A program made the translations under genes and the position numbers. The notes below the pieces were generated by a model. That model had not been told where the DNA came from. It did no database searches and worked only from the letters and a program-made list of their open reading frames with translations. From NCBI GenBank assembly GCA_036502965.1, contig DASXXT010000213.1, positions 1 through 10,935 of the forward strand: a stretch of 10,935 nt of DNA, read 5' to 3'. This DNA comes from Roseiarcus sp036502965 (GTDB lineage: Bacteria > Pseudomonadota > Alphaproteobacteria > Rhizobiales > Beijerinckiaceae). Below are positions 1 to 6,141 of the stretch, in pieces (position 1 is the first letter of the stretch; the number at the start of each line of letters is the position of its first letter).

Positions 1-55
1 CGGTCGGCGGCCACTCGACCTTGCCAGCGCGAGCGCGGCGCGCGAAAAGCCCGCC

Positions 56-1909
56 ATGCTGCATATCAGCGCCCTCACTTATCGGCTCGGCGAGCGCCTG
101 CTGATCGATACCGCCACTGCGGCGCTGCCGTCGGGCGCGCATGTTGGGCTCGTCGGGCGCAACGGCGCCGGGAAGACCACGCTCTTCCGCCTCATCCGCG
201 GCGAGCTCGTGCCGGAGAGCGGCGCGGTCATAGTCCCCAAGGGCGCGCGCGTCGGCAGCGTCGAGCAGGAAGCGCCGGCCGGCGCGGAAAGCCTCATCGA
301 CTTCGTGCTCTCCGCCGACGTCGAGCGCGAGGCGCTGACGGCCGAAGCGGAAACCGCGAGCGATCCGGAGCGCATCGCCGAGATCCACACGCGCCTCGTC
401 GACATCGAAGCGCATAACGCCCCGGCGCGGGCGGCGCGAATCCTCAAAGGACTCGGCTTCGATGAGCCCGCACAAGGGCGGTCGCTTCAGGAATTTTCTG
501 GCGGCTGGCGGATGCGCGTGGCGCTCGCCGCGGTGCTGTTCTCCGAGCCTGACCTGTTGCTGCTCGACGAGCCGACCAACTATCTCGACCTCGAAGGCGT
601 GCTCTGGCTCACCGACTATCTCAAGACCTGCCCGGCGACGATACTCGTCATCAGCCATGACCGCGATCTGCTGGACGACGTCGCGCAACAGATCCTCCAC
701 CTCGATCGAGGAAAGCTGACCTTGTGGAGCGGCGGCTATTCGAGCTTCGAGCGCCAGCGCCGCGAGCAGCAAATCCTTGTCGGCAAGGCGGCCAAGAAGC
801 AGGAGGAGCGGCGCGCCCATTTGCAGGCTTTCGTCGACCGCTTTCGCGCCAAGGCGTCGAAGGCGGTGCAGGCCCAGTCGCGACTCAAGATGCTGGCCAA
901 GATGGAGCCGATCGCGGCGATCGTCGACGACAATGTGCAGCCGTTCAAGTGGCCGCCGGTCGCCAAACGCCTGAGCCCGCCGATCGTGACCATGGACAAG
1001 GTCAGCGCCGGCTACGATGGGCGCGCGGTTATCGCCCGCATCGACCTCTCGCTTGCTGACGACGACCGCATTGGCCTGCTCGGCCAGAACGGCAACGGCA
1101 AGTCGACCTTCGCCAAGCTCATCGCCGGGCGCCTTGAGCCGATGGCCGGTAAGATAACGCGCGCGAACCGGCTTCAGGTCGGCTATTTCGCCCAGCATCA
1201 AATCGACGAGCTCGAACCTGGCGGCAGCGTCTACGACCATGTCGCCGAGCGCATGCGCGGGGAGCCGCAATCGAAGATTCGCGGTCGCGCGGCGATGATC
1301 GGCTTCTCCGGCGCGCGCTCCGCGACCAAGGTCGAGGCTTTGTCCGGCGGCGAGAAGGCGCGCCTTATGATGGGCCTGGCCGCGTTCGACGGGCCGCAGC
1401 TTCTGATCCTCGACGAGCCGACCAACCACCTCGACATCGACAGCCGCGGCGAATTGATCGAGGCGATCAACGATTACGAAGGCGCCTGCATTCTGGTCTC
1501 GCACGACCGGCGTCTGCTTGAGGCCTGCGTCGACCGGCTGTGGCTGGCGGCGAACGGAACGGTCAAGCCGTTTGAAGGCGACCTCGCCGACTACAGCCGG
1601 TTCGTGCTGGGTGGCGCCGAACGGCCACAACAAAGGCCCAAGCGCGAGTTCGGGGCGCAGCCGTCCTCAGGGCGGCTCAGGCGCGAGCCTCAGCCGATCA
1701 AGCGGGAGATCGCCGTTCTCGAAGACAAGATGAGCCGATTCCAAGATCTCCTGCGTCGGGTCGACGAAGCGCTGGCCAAAGCGAGCGCGCGCAACGGCGA
1801 TGCGGCCAAGATCGCAGAATTGGCGGCGAAGCGCGCCGAGCTCGAGCGCGCCCTGACCGCCACGGAACAGGCGTGGTTCGAACTCACGGCCGAAGTCGAA
1901 CAGACATGA
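56..1909 (+). CDS. ABC-F family ATPase, YheS-like
   Basis: This is a soluble ABC protein with two nucleotide-binding domains and no membrane segment. Members of the ABC-F family act on the ribosome, where they modulate translation or relieve stalling. Domain 1 has Walker A GRNGAGKTT (residues 34-42), signature FSGGW (147-151), Walker B LLLLDEPTN (167-175) and switch SHDR (200-203). Domain 2 has GQNGNGKST (343-351), LSGGE (429-433), LLILDEPTNHLD (449-460) and SHDR (482-485). The linker at about 235-300, with RFRAKASKAVQAQSRLKML, and the charged C-terminal coiled coil (about 545-617) closely resemble Escherichia coli YheS from memory, so I favour YheS over Uup or EttA. All catalytic motifs look intact and 617 residues is normal. 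The frame is open upstream to the window edge, but family similarity begins at this ATG. No strong ribosome binding site is visible. The stop codon overlaps the next gene's start. The family call is very secure; the subfamily is likely. Confidence 0.95.
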   Translation: MLHISALTYRLGERLLIDTATAALPSGAHVGLVGRNGAGKTTLFRLIRGELVPESGAVIVPKGARVGSVEQEAPAGAESLIDFVLSADVEREALTAEAETASDPERIAEIHTRLVDIEAHNAPARAARILKGLGFDEPAQGRSLQEFSGGWRMRVALAAVLFSEPDLLLLDEPTNYLDLEGVLWLTDYLKTCPATILVISHDRDLLDDVAQQILHLDRGKLTLWSGGYSSFERQRREQQILVGKAAKKQEERRAHLQAFVDRFRAKASKAVQAQSRLKMLAKMEPIAAIVDDNVQPFKWPPVAKRLSPPIVTMDKVSAGYDGRAVIARIDLSLADDDRIGLLGQNGNGKSTFAKLIAGRLEPMAGKITRANRLQVGYFAQHQIDELEPGGSVYDHVAERMRGEPQSKIRGRAAMIGFSGARSATKVEALSGGEKARLMMGLAAFDGPQLLILDEPTNHLDIDSRGELIEAINDYEGACILVSHDRRLLEACVDRLWLAANGTVKPFEGDLADYSRFVLGGAERPQQRPKREFGAQPSSGRLRREPQPIKREIAVLEDKMSRFQDLLRRVDEALAKASARNGDAAKIAELAAKRAELERALTATEQAWFELTAEVEQT

Positions 1910-2583
1910 CGCGGACGATGTTACGCGCGCTGGCGGCGGCGTTCCTGTTGCTGCTCACGACGGCCACCGCGTCTGCCGCCAAGCCTGCGCCCTGGCCGGA
2001 CAACTTCGTCGGCCGGCTCGAAGCGCTTGCGCTCATCGAGACGCTCAACGCCGATCTCCTAGCCCATGACAGCGCGACGCTCACCCTTGAGCGCTGGTGC
2101 GGCGATCACAGACTGGCTGATCCCGCACGCATCGTCGCTGAGCGGGTGAGCGATGCGGTCAAACCGGCAAGGGCCGAGGTGCGCGCCGCGCTCGATGTCA
2201 AGCCGGACGAACCGCTCGGCTATCGTCGCGTCCGGCTCAAGTGCGGCGACCATGTGCTTTCCGAAGCTGACAATTGGTACGTGCCGGCGCGGCTCACACC
2301 CGAGATGAACCATGTGCTGGAGACGACCGACACGCCGTTTGGCAAGGCGGTCGCCGCGCTCCACTTTCGCCGCCATACGCTATCCGCGGACTTGTTGTGG
2401 CGGCCGCTGCCGAAGGGCTGGGAGATGGGCGCTGCGGCCACTCAGGACGACAAGGGCTCGCTTGCGATTCCCGACCACGTGCTCGAGCACCGAGCGGTGC
2501 TGTCCACGCCCGACGGTGAACCGTTCAGCGAGGTGGTGGAGACCTATACCAGCGAGGTGCTGGCCTTCCCGGCGCCGAGATAG
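1906..2583 (+). CDS. Exported protein, chorismate-lyase-like fold (tentative)
   Basis: The chosen start is the ATG that overlaps the ABC-F stop as ATGA, giving 225 residues and implying translational coupling. An in-frame ATG lies 33 bases upstream, inside the ABC-F gene, but it would spoil the signal peptide. Residues 1-25 form a Sec signal peptide: Arg-containing start, hydrophobic core (about 7-20) and an AxA-type site (TASAA, then KPAPW). The mature protein has only two cysteines, C65 and C113, which could form a disulfide in the periplasm. The pattern GYRRVRL (105-111), ADNWYVPARLT (121-131), DTPFG (142-146) and a late R-x-G-x-P-x-E block (about 197-212) resembles the UbiC/UTRA fold, where an Arg and a Glu bind chorismate. 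That similarity is by eye. Enzymatic activity is not shown, and a periplasmic chorismate lyase would be unexpected. The gene is surely real; the function is unknown. Confidence 0.85.
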   Translation: MTRTMLRALAAAFLLLLTTATASAAKPAPWPDNFVGRLEALALIETLNADLLAHDSATLTLERWCGDHRLADPARIVAERVSDAVKPARAEVRAALDVKPDEPLGYRRVRLKCGDHVLSEADNWYVPARLTPEMNHVLETTDTPFGKAVAALHFRRHTLSADLLWRPLPKGWEMGAAATQDDKGSLAIPDHVLEHRAVLSTPDGEPFSEVVETYTSEVLAFPAPR

Positions 2584-2610
2584 GCCTCGCCCTTCCCTAA
2601 CCGGCCGGAA

Positions 2611-2622
2611 ACGCGTACGCGT
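2611..2622. repeat. 12-base perfect palindrome between genes
   Basis: ACGCGTACGCGT is its own reverse complement and lies 27 bases after the preceding stop and about 60 bases before the dehydrogenase start. The 8-base palindrome CCGGCCGG sits just upstream (2601-2608). There is no T-run, so it is not a convincing terminator. It could be an operator or chance in GC-rich DNA. Confidence 0.4.
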
Positions 2623-2682
2623 CGCACCCTAGCCCTCGATCCGGCCGCCAATGCCGAGCGTCGAGTCAGGGAGAGAGCGCCC

Positions 2683-3552
2683 ATGTTCGTTGACGGCTTG
2701 TTTGCGAGCAAAAAAATCCTTGTCACTGGCGGGGGCACTGGGCTCGGCAGAGCGATGGCCGAGCGGTTCCTCGGCCTCGGCGCCGAAATCGCCGTCTGCG
2801 GCCGGCGCAAGGGCGTCTGCGACGCGACCGCCGAGGAGCTTGTGAAGGCGCATGGCGGGCGCGTCTCGAGCTACGGCGTCGACATCCGCGACGCCGCCGC
2901 AGTCGAGGCCATGGTCGAGGAGATTTTCCGCGAAGGCCCCCTCACCGGCCTCGTCAACAACGCCGCCGGCAATTTCATCTCCCGCACCGAGGACTTATCC
3001 CCGCGCGGGTTCGACGCCATCGCCAATATCGTCATGCATGGCACGTTCTACGTGACCCAGGCGGTGGGAAAGCGCTGGATCGCGGCCAAGCAGAAGGGCA
3101 GCGTGGTCTCGATCGCCGTGACATGGGTGCGCAACGGCGGCCCTTTCGTCGTGCCTTCGGCGATGAGCAAGGCGGCGCTCCAGGCGATGACCATGTCGTT
3201 GGCGCAGGAATGGGGCCGCTATGGACTTCGCCTCAATGCCATCGCGCCAGGCGAAATCCCGACCGAGGGCATGAGCAAGCGCCTCATGCCCGGCGCCGAG
3301 CCCGGCGCGTCCGCCGCCCGCAATCCGATGGGCCGCGTCGGCCGGATGGAGGAATTGCAGAATCTCGCGACGTTCCTGATGTCAGACGGTTGTGAGTGGC
3401 TCAGCGGCGAGACAATCGTGATGGACGGAGCCGAGGCAATGGCGACCGGAGGCAATTTCTACGAATTGCGCCGTTGGGGCGACGCCGAATGGAAAGCGGC
3501 GCGCGATGCGATTCAGGCGTTGAACGCGCGCGACAAGGCCGCGCGCGGCTGA
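2683..3552 (+). CDS. SDR oxidoreductase, 2,4-dienoyl-CoA reductase type
   Basis: This is a 289-residue short-chain dehydrogenase. The Rossmann motif TGGGTGLG (15-22), the Arg pair after the second strand (R41, R42, suggesting NADPH), VDIRD (66-70) and NNAAG (92-96) are all present. In place of the usual YxxxK it has PSAMSKAAL (158-166). This is the PSAxxK signature of the mitochondrial and peroxisomal 2,4-dienoyl-CoA reductases (DECR1 S210 and K214). The PGEIPTEG loop (189-196) and the C-terminal FYELRRWGDAEW (259-270) also fit that group. Such enzymes reduce dienoyl-CoA intermediates during beta-oxidation of unsaturated fatty acids; the substrate here is unproven. Position 148, which matches the catalytic Tyr of DECR1, is Trp, and position 119, which matches its Asn, is His. 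A clear Shine-Dalgarno AGGGAG (2668-2673) lies 9 bases before the ATG. The next gene begins 11 bases after the stop. Confidence 0.92.
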   Translation: MFVDGLFASKKILVTGGGTGLGRAMAERFLGLGAEIAVCGRRKGVCDATAEELVKAHGGRVSSYGVDIRDAAAVEAMVEEIFREGPLTGLVNNAAGNFISRTEDLSPRGFDAIANIVMHGTFYVTQAVGKRWIAAKQKGSVVSIAVTWVRNGGPFVVPSAMSKAALQAMTMSLAQEWGRYGLRLNAIAPGEIPTEGMSKRLMPGAEPGASAARNPMGRVGRMEELQNLATFLMSDGCEWLSGETIVMDGAEAMATGGNFYELRRWGDAEWKAARDAIQALNARDKAARG

Positions 3553-3563
3553 GGAGACGGATC

Positions 3564-4037
3564 ATGGCGACGCGCAACGCTCCGATCCTGGCGATCATCC
3601 CGCCGCCGGTTCAATTCGCGCTGACGTTTCTGATCGGGGTCGGGCTCGATTGGGTCATGCCGTGGCGGCCGGCCTGGATGGCGATCGGCGCCGTGCATTG
3701 GGCGGGCTTGGCGCTCACGGTCGCGGGCTGTTCGCTCGCCGCGGCCGCGGCGGGACGGTTCGTGCTTCGGGGCACGACGCTCCAGCCGACGGGACAGCCG
3801 GCGCGCCTCGTCGTCAGCGGCGCGCACGCATGGTCTCGCAATCCGATGTATCTGTCCTTGACCATCATCTATGTCGGTTTGGCGCTCGCGCTCGGGAGAG
3901 CCTGGCCGCTGATCCTCGTTGTTCCGCCGTGGGCCTCCATGAACTGGGTGGTGATCCCGTTCGAGGAAGCGCGCCTGCGCGGAACCTTCGGCCAGGACTA
4001 CGTCGACTATTGCCGAAGGGTTCGGCGCTGGGTCTGA
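3564..4037 (+). CDS. Isoprenylcysteine/phospholipid methyltransferase-like membrane protein
   Basis: This is a 157-residue integral membrane protein of the ICMT/PEMT superfamily, which uses S-adenosylmethionine to methylate lipids, prenylcysteines or small molecules. Hydrophobic segments are at about 8-30, 38-63 and 97-130, the last probably a helical hairpin. The conserved core is present: LVVSGAHAWSRNPMY (82-96), then IPFEEARLRGTFGQDYVDY (131-149), with the RNPMY and EE signatures and paired tyrosines typical of the cofactor-binding end. The reading frame extends upstream into the dehydrogenase gene. I chose this ATG because GAGGAG (3551-3556), which overlaps the dehydrogenase stop, lies 7 bases before it and because the protein then begins just before the first membrane helix. 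The close spacing suggests co-transcription with the dehydrogenase. Bacterial members rarely have known substrates, so none is assigned. Confidence 0.9.
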   Translation: MATRNAPILAIIPPPVQFALTFLIGVGLDWVMPWRPAWMAIGAVHWAGLALTVAGCSLAAAAAGRFVLRGTTLQPTGQPARLVVSGAHAWSRNPMYLSLTIIYVGLALALGRAWPLILVVPPWASMNWVVIPFEEARLRGTFGQDYVDYCRRVRRWV

Positions 4038-4044
4038 GCGTCTG

Positions 4045-4467
4045 TTACAGGAAGCGAGTGTCGTCAGGCGGTCGATCGAAGCGATCGTGGCGACCATCGA
4101 TGTAATGGATCGGCGCGGCGGCGAGCTCGTCCGGATCGAGGTCGTCGAGCAATGACACCTGAACGGCGTAAAAGGCGCCGCCCATCGCCTCAAGCTCACC
4201 GCGCCCGGGAGTGCGAATCCCGCATCTCTTGCAGAAGTGAAATTCAATGGTCGACTTCGCGCGGCCCGGCGGCGTCCATTGATATTCCGCTTGGGAGTCT
4301 TCACCTTCGGCGAGGCGAAAGCGGCTGGCTGGCGTCACAATGAGCCAGGAGCGCGCTTTCGTGCAACTCGTGCAATTGCACTTGAACGTTCCCTCGGTGA
4401 AATCGAGGTCGGCTTGAAAGCGAACGGCTCCGCAATGGCAGCTTCCGGAATAAGTCTTCATGGACAT
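4045..4467 (-). CDS. GFA-family zinc protein (formaldehyde-activating / CENP-V like)
   Basis: This is a 140-residue protein with the seven-cysteine pattern of the GFA family: C10-x-C12 and C79-x2-C82 for one zinc, and C30-x-C32-x2-C35 for the other. CHCGAVRF (10-17), CNCTSC (30-35), CKRCGI (79-84) and the closing IHYIDGRHD (120-128) are diagnostic. The founding member, Gfa of Paracoccus, was described as promoting S-hydroxymethylglutathione formation from formaldehyde and glutathione. Most family members are uncharacterised, so activity should not be assumed. An in-frame ATG lies 33 bases upstream, but GAGGG (complement of 4476-4480) sits 8 bases before the ATG used here, and similarity begins at about residue 4. 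The gene ends 7 bases from the convergent methyltransferase gene and lies downstream of the sigma factor gene on the same strand, 113 bases away. Confidence 0.92.
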   Translation of the reverse strand: MSMKTYSGSCHCGAVRFQADLDFTEGTFKCNCTSCTKARSWLIVTPASRFRLAEGEDSQAEYQWTPPGRAKSTIEFHFCKRCGIRTPGRGELEAMGGAFYAVQVSLLDDLDPDELAAAPIHYIDGRHDRFDRPPDDTRFL

Positions 4468-4475
4468 GGGATCAG

Positions 4476-4480
4476 CCCTC
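4476..4480 (-). promoter_or_regulatory. Ribosome binding site deciding the gfa start
   Basis: On the minus strand this reads GAGGG, 8 bases before the ATG at 4467. The spacing to the next in-frame ATG (4461) would be 14 bases, and the upstream ATG at 4500 has no comparable site, so 4467 is preferred. Confidence 0.55.
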
Positions 4481-4487
4481 ACTGTCG

Positions 4488-4500
4488 TTGAGACTCTCAA
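4488..4500. promoter_or_regulatory. Inverted repeat upstream of gfa, possible operator
   Basis: TTGAGACTCTCAA has two perfect 6-base arms around one central base. It ends 20 bases before the gfa start codon, between the sigma factor and gfa genes. Its position suits a repressor site or a structure in the 5' leader. No regulator is identified, and it could be chance. Confidence 0.4.
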
Positions 4501-4580
4501 TACGAGCGAGGCGCGCGCCGAGATACGTTGGAGTTAAGCTTTTTCGCCTGGGCTCCTCCCGCAAGCTTGCCCTGGATCGC

Positions 4581-5495
4581 CTAAGGTTGCGCAAGGGAGA
4601 CGGAAGCCGTCTCCAAGACCCACGGACACTTGACGTAGTCAGTGATGCTGGCGACCTTACCATCGGCAAGGCCGATGCGAATCGCGGAAAACGGAACTGC
4701 GCCCTGTGGGTCGTCGCGCAGAATGACGACGACCGTTTCACCGTCCACCGCTCCCAGCGCCATGCGCCAGGCGATAATGGGGCGCTCGTATTCGATAAAA
4801 TAGGGCGAGTCGGCCAGCCTTCCCGCAAAGCAATCGGCGACCCTCAAGCGCGCGTCGGCGCTCGCAAGCTCGCGCACGCCTTGCCAATCACGCTGGTTGA
4901 ATCGGTCGACATAGAGGCGAAGCAGCGCCAATTCTGCTTTGCTGGCCTTCCGTTCAGGCGGGCGCACATCGGTCAGCGTCGCCAGTTTTCCGCGGCCGCG
5001 GTTGAGGGCGGCCTTGACGCCGCCGGTCGTTGATTCGACGAGATCGGCGATCTCCTCGAGCGAATAGTCGAAGACGTCCTTCAACAGGACGCACGCCCTC
5101 TCTTTCGGCGGAAGCGCGATGACCAATCGCTCGATCGCGCGGTCGACCCCCTTGCCCATGGCCTCCGGCGGGTGAACCAGCGCTGGGGCAGTCGCCTCCG
5201 CCTCGGCTTCCCGTCGCGCCTCCCGCCGGCGAAGGAAATCGATACAGCGATTGTGCGCGATCCTTAGGAGCCATGGGCCGAGCGGACGAGTCGCATCGAA
5301 CGAGCCGAGCTTGAGGTAGGCTTCGAAGATCGCCTCCTGCATCACGTCTTCCCCGTCCAAAGCCGAGCCGGTCATGCGCGCGCAATAGCGGTGTATGCGC
5401 GGACGCAAGTTCGCGATGCTCTCGATGAAGGCGATCCGCCGCGGCTCGAACAGGCCGGGTTCCTCGCTATCCACCTCATCTGCCTCAAGGCTCAT
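4581..5495 (-). CDS. ECF-type sigma-70 factor with C-terminal SnoaL-like domain
   Basis: This 304-residue factor directs RNA polymerase to alternative promoters. The sigma-2 region is at about 25-92, with DGEDVMQEAIFEAY (47-60) and PLGPWLLRIAHNRCIDFLRR (71-90). The sigma-4 region is at about 117-172, with LPPKERACVLLKDVFDYSLEEIA (128-150) and the helix-turn-helix TTGGVKAALNRGRGKL (156-171). A further 115 or so residues (about 187-295, with LYVDRFNQRDW and ITDYVKCPW) look like a SnoaL/NTF2-like domain. In groups such as ECF41, a domain of this kind controls activity in cis, replacing an anti-sigma factor. The NPDKL linker and DGGG motifs I associate with ECF41 are not visible, so I assign no group. 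A Shine-Dalgarno AGGGG lies 8 bases before the ATG. No anti-sigma gene is adjacent. It follows soxG by 76 bases on the same strand; whether it is co-transcribed with sox is unknown. Confidence 0.93.
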   Translation of the reverse strand: MSLEADEVDSEEPGLFEPRRIAFIESIANLRPRIHRYCARMTGSALDGEDVMQEAIFEAYLKLGSFDATRPLGPWLLRIAHNRCIDFLRRREARREAEAEATAPALVHPPEAMGKGVDRAIERLVIALPPKERACVLLKDVFDYSLEEIADLVESTTGGVKAALNRGRGKLATLTDVRPPERKASKAELALLRLYVDRFNQRDWQGVRELASADARLRVADCFAGRLADSPYFIEYERPIIAWRMALGAVDGETVVVILRDDPQGAVPFSAIRIGLADGKVASITDYVKCPWVLETASVSLAQP

Positions 5496-5558
5496 GAATG
5501 GGCCCCTTTCTGCTCCGGAATGCGTCGCGCAGGCTTCTGATTTCCTCGCCCTGTCTCC

Positions 5559-5570
5559 TGATGCGCATCA
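5559..5570. repeat. 12-base perfect palindrome between soxG and the sigma factor gene
   Basis: TGATGCGCATCA is its own reverse complement. It lies immediately beyond the soxG stop and about 63 bases upstream of the sigma factor start, within a 76-base gap. It has no spacer and no following T-run, so it fits a dimeric-regulator site better than a terminator. It may be chance. Confidence 0.4.
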
Positions 5571-5571
5571 T

Positions 5572-6141
5572 TTACCATTCCGGCGCGCCGCGCGCGGCCT
5601 CGGCGAGCGACCCCACGAGGTAGGGCGCAAACGAGGCCCACACCTCGACATGGAATGTCGCCGCGGCGCGACGCCACAGCACGATCTCCGCCTTGTCGAA
5701 CAGCGTGCGGGTCGCGAAGCCAACCGGAAAGGACTTGAGGTCGATATCGAGCGGGCAGCCGGCGTTGAGGACGCGCGCCGCGGCCGGACCGCTGGCGATG
5801 AGGCCGATCTGCCGATGCGACACGTCGACGAGACTATGCGCGGTTCCCTCGAGCACCGACTCCAGCACGCCGTCGATATCCGCCGCGTCTGCGCTGTCCG
5901 CGATCAACAGCCATTCGTCCGGGCCGAGCCACAGCGCCGCGCGCCCTGCGCCCTCGCTCGCCGGACCGAGCCGCGAAGGCGGCTCGGCGCCGAAGACCAT
6001 CCCGCAGGCGACGCGCACCGCCTCGCCCCCGCGCAGGATGAATCGCGCCGCCGGCGGCGCCTCCGACAGCCCGAATCGCGGCCCCGCGGGGAGAGCAAGA
6101 CGTTCGAGCGGCGAGCGAGCGCCAAGCGCAGCGTCAGCCAT
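5572..6141 (-). CDS. soxG: Sarcosine oxidase, gamma subunit
   Basis: This is the gamma subunit of heterotetrameric sarcosine oxidase, a cytoplasmic flavoenzyme complex that demethylates sarcosine to glycine. With the start chosen here it has 189 residues, normal for SoxG. Recognisable family features are SPLERL near the N-terminus, LGPDEWLLI (72-80), VDVSHRQIGL (105-114), GCPLDIDL (128-135), FHVEVW (163-168) and the PYLVGSLAEAA end. The fold is related to part of the aminomethyltransferase-like domain, and the subunit is thought to be structural. An in-frame ATG 24 bases upstream would give 197 residues. The internal ATG is preferred because AGGAG (complement of 6151-6155) lies 9 bases before it. 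The gene overlaps the end of soxA by 8 bases, which suggests translational coupling. It is the last gene of the soxBDAG set. Confidence 0.93.
   Translation of the reverse strand: MADAALGARSPLERLALPAGPRFGLSEAPPAARFILRGGEAVRVACGMVFGAEPPSRLGPASEGAGRAALWLGPDEWLLIADSADAADIDGVLESVLEGTAHSLVDVSHRQIGLIASGPAAARVLNAGCPLDIDLKSFPVGFATRTLFDKAEIVLWRRAAATFHVEVWASFAPYLVGSLAEAARGAPEW

Noticed and set aside
1..57. Possible divergent minus-strand gene beginning at 57 (MAGFSRAALALARSSGRRP)
   Set aside because: Its start would overlap the ABC-F start codon, leaving no room for either promoter or ribosome binding site, and only 19 codons are visible.
3396..3563. 56-residue N-terminal extension of the methyltransferase
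   Set aside because: It overlaps the end of the dehydrogenase gene and is highly charged; a good ribosome binding site supports the ATG at 3564.
3513..4304. 263-codon minus-strand open frame across the methyltransferase gene and the end of gfa
   Set aside because: It conflicts with two family-supported genes and is rich in Arg with no domain or start signal.
4510..4580. Terminator after the sigma factor gene
   Set aside because: Two AAGCTT sites and short GC complementarity are present, but no stable stem followed by a T-run on the minus strand.
5485..5571. 28-codon minus-strand small open frame between soxG and the sigma factor gene (MMRIRRQGEE...)
   Set aside because: It has no Shine-Dalgarno, begins within the palindrome and overlaps the sigma factor start out of frame; there is nothing to support translation.
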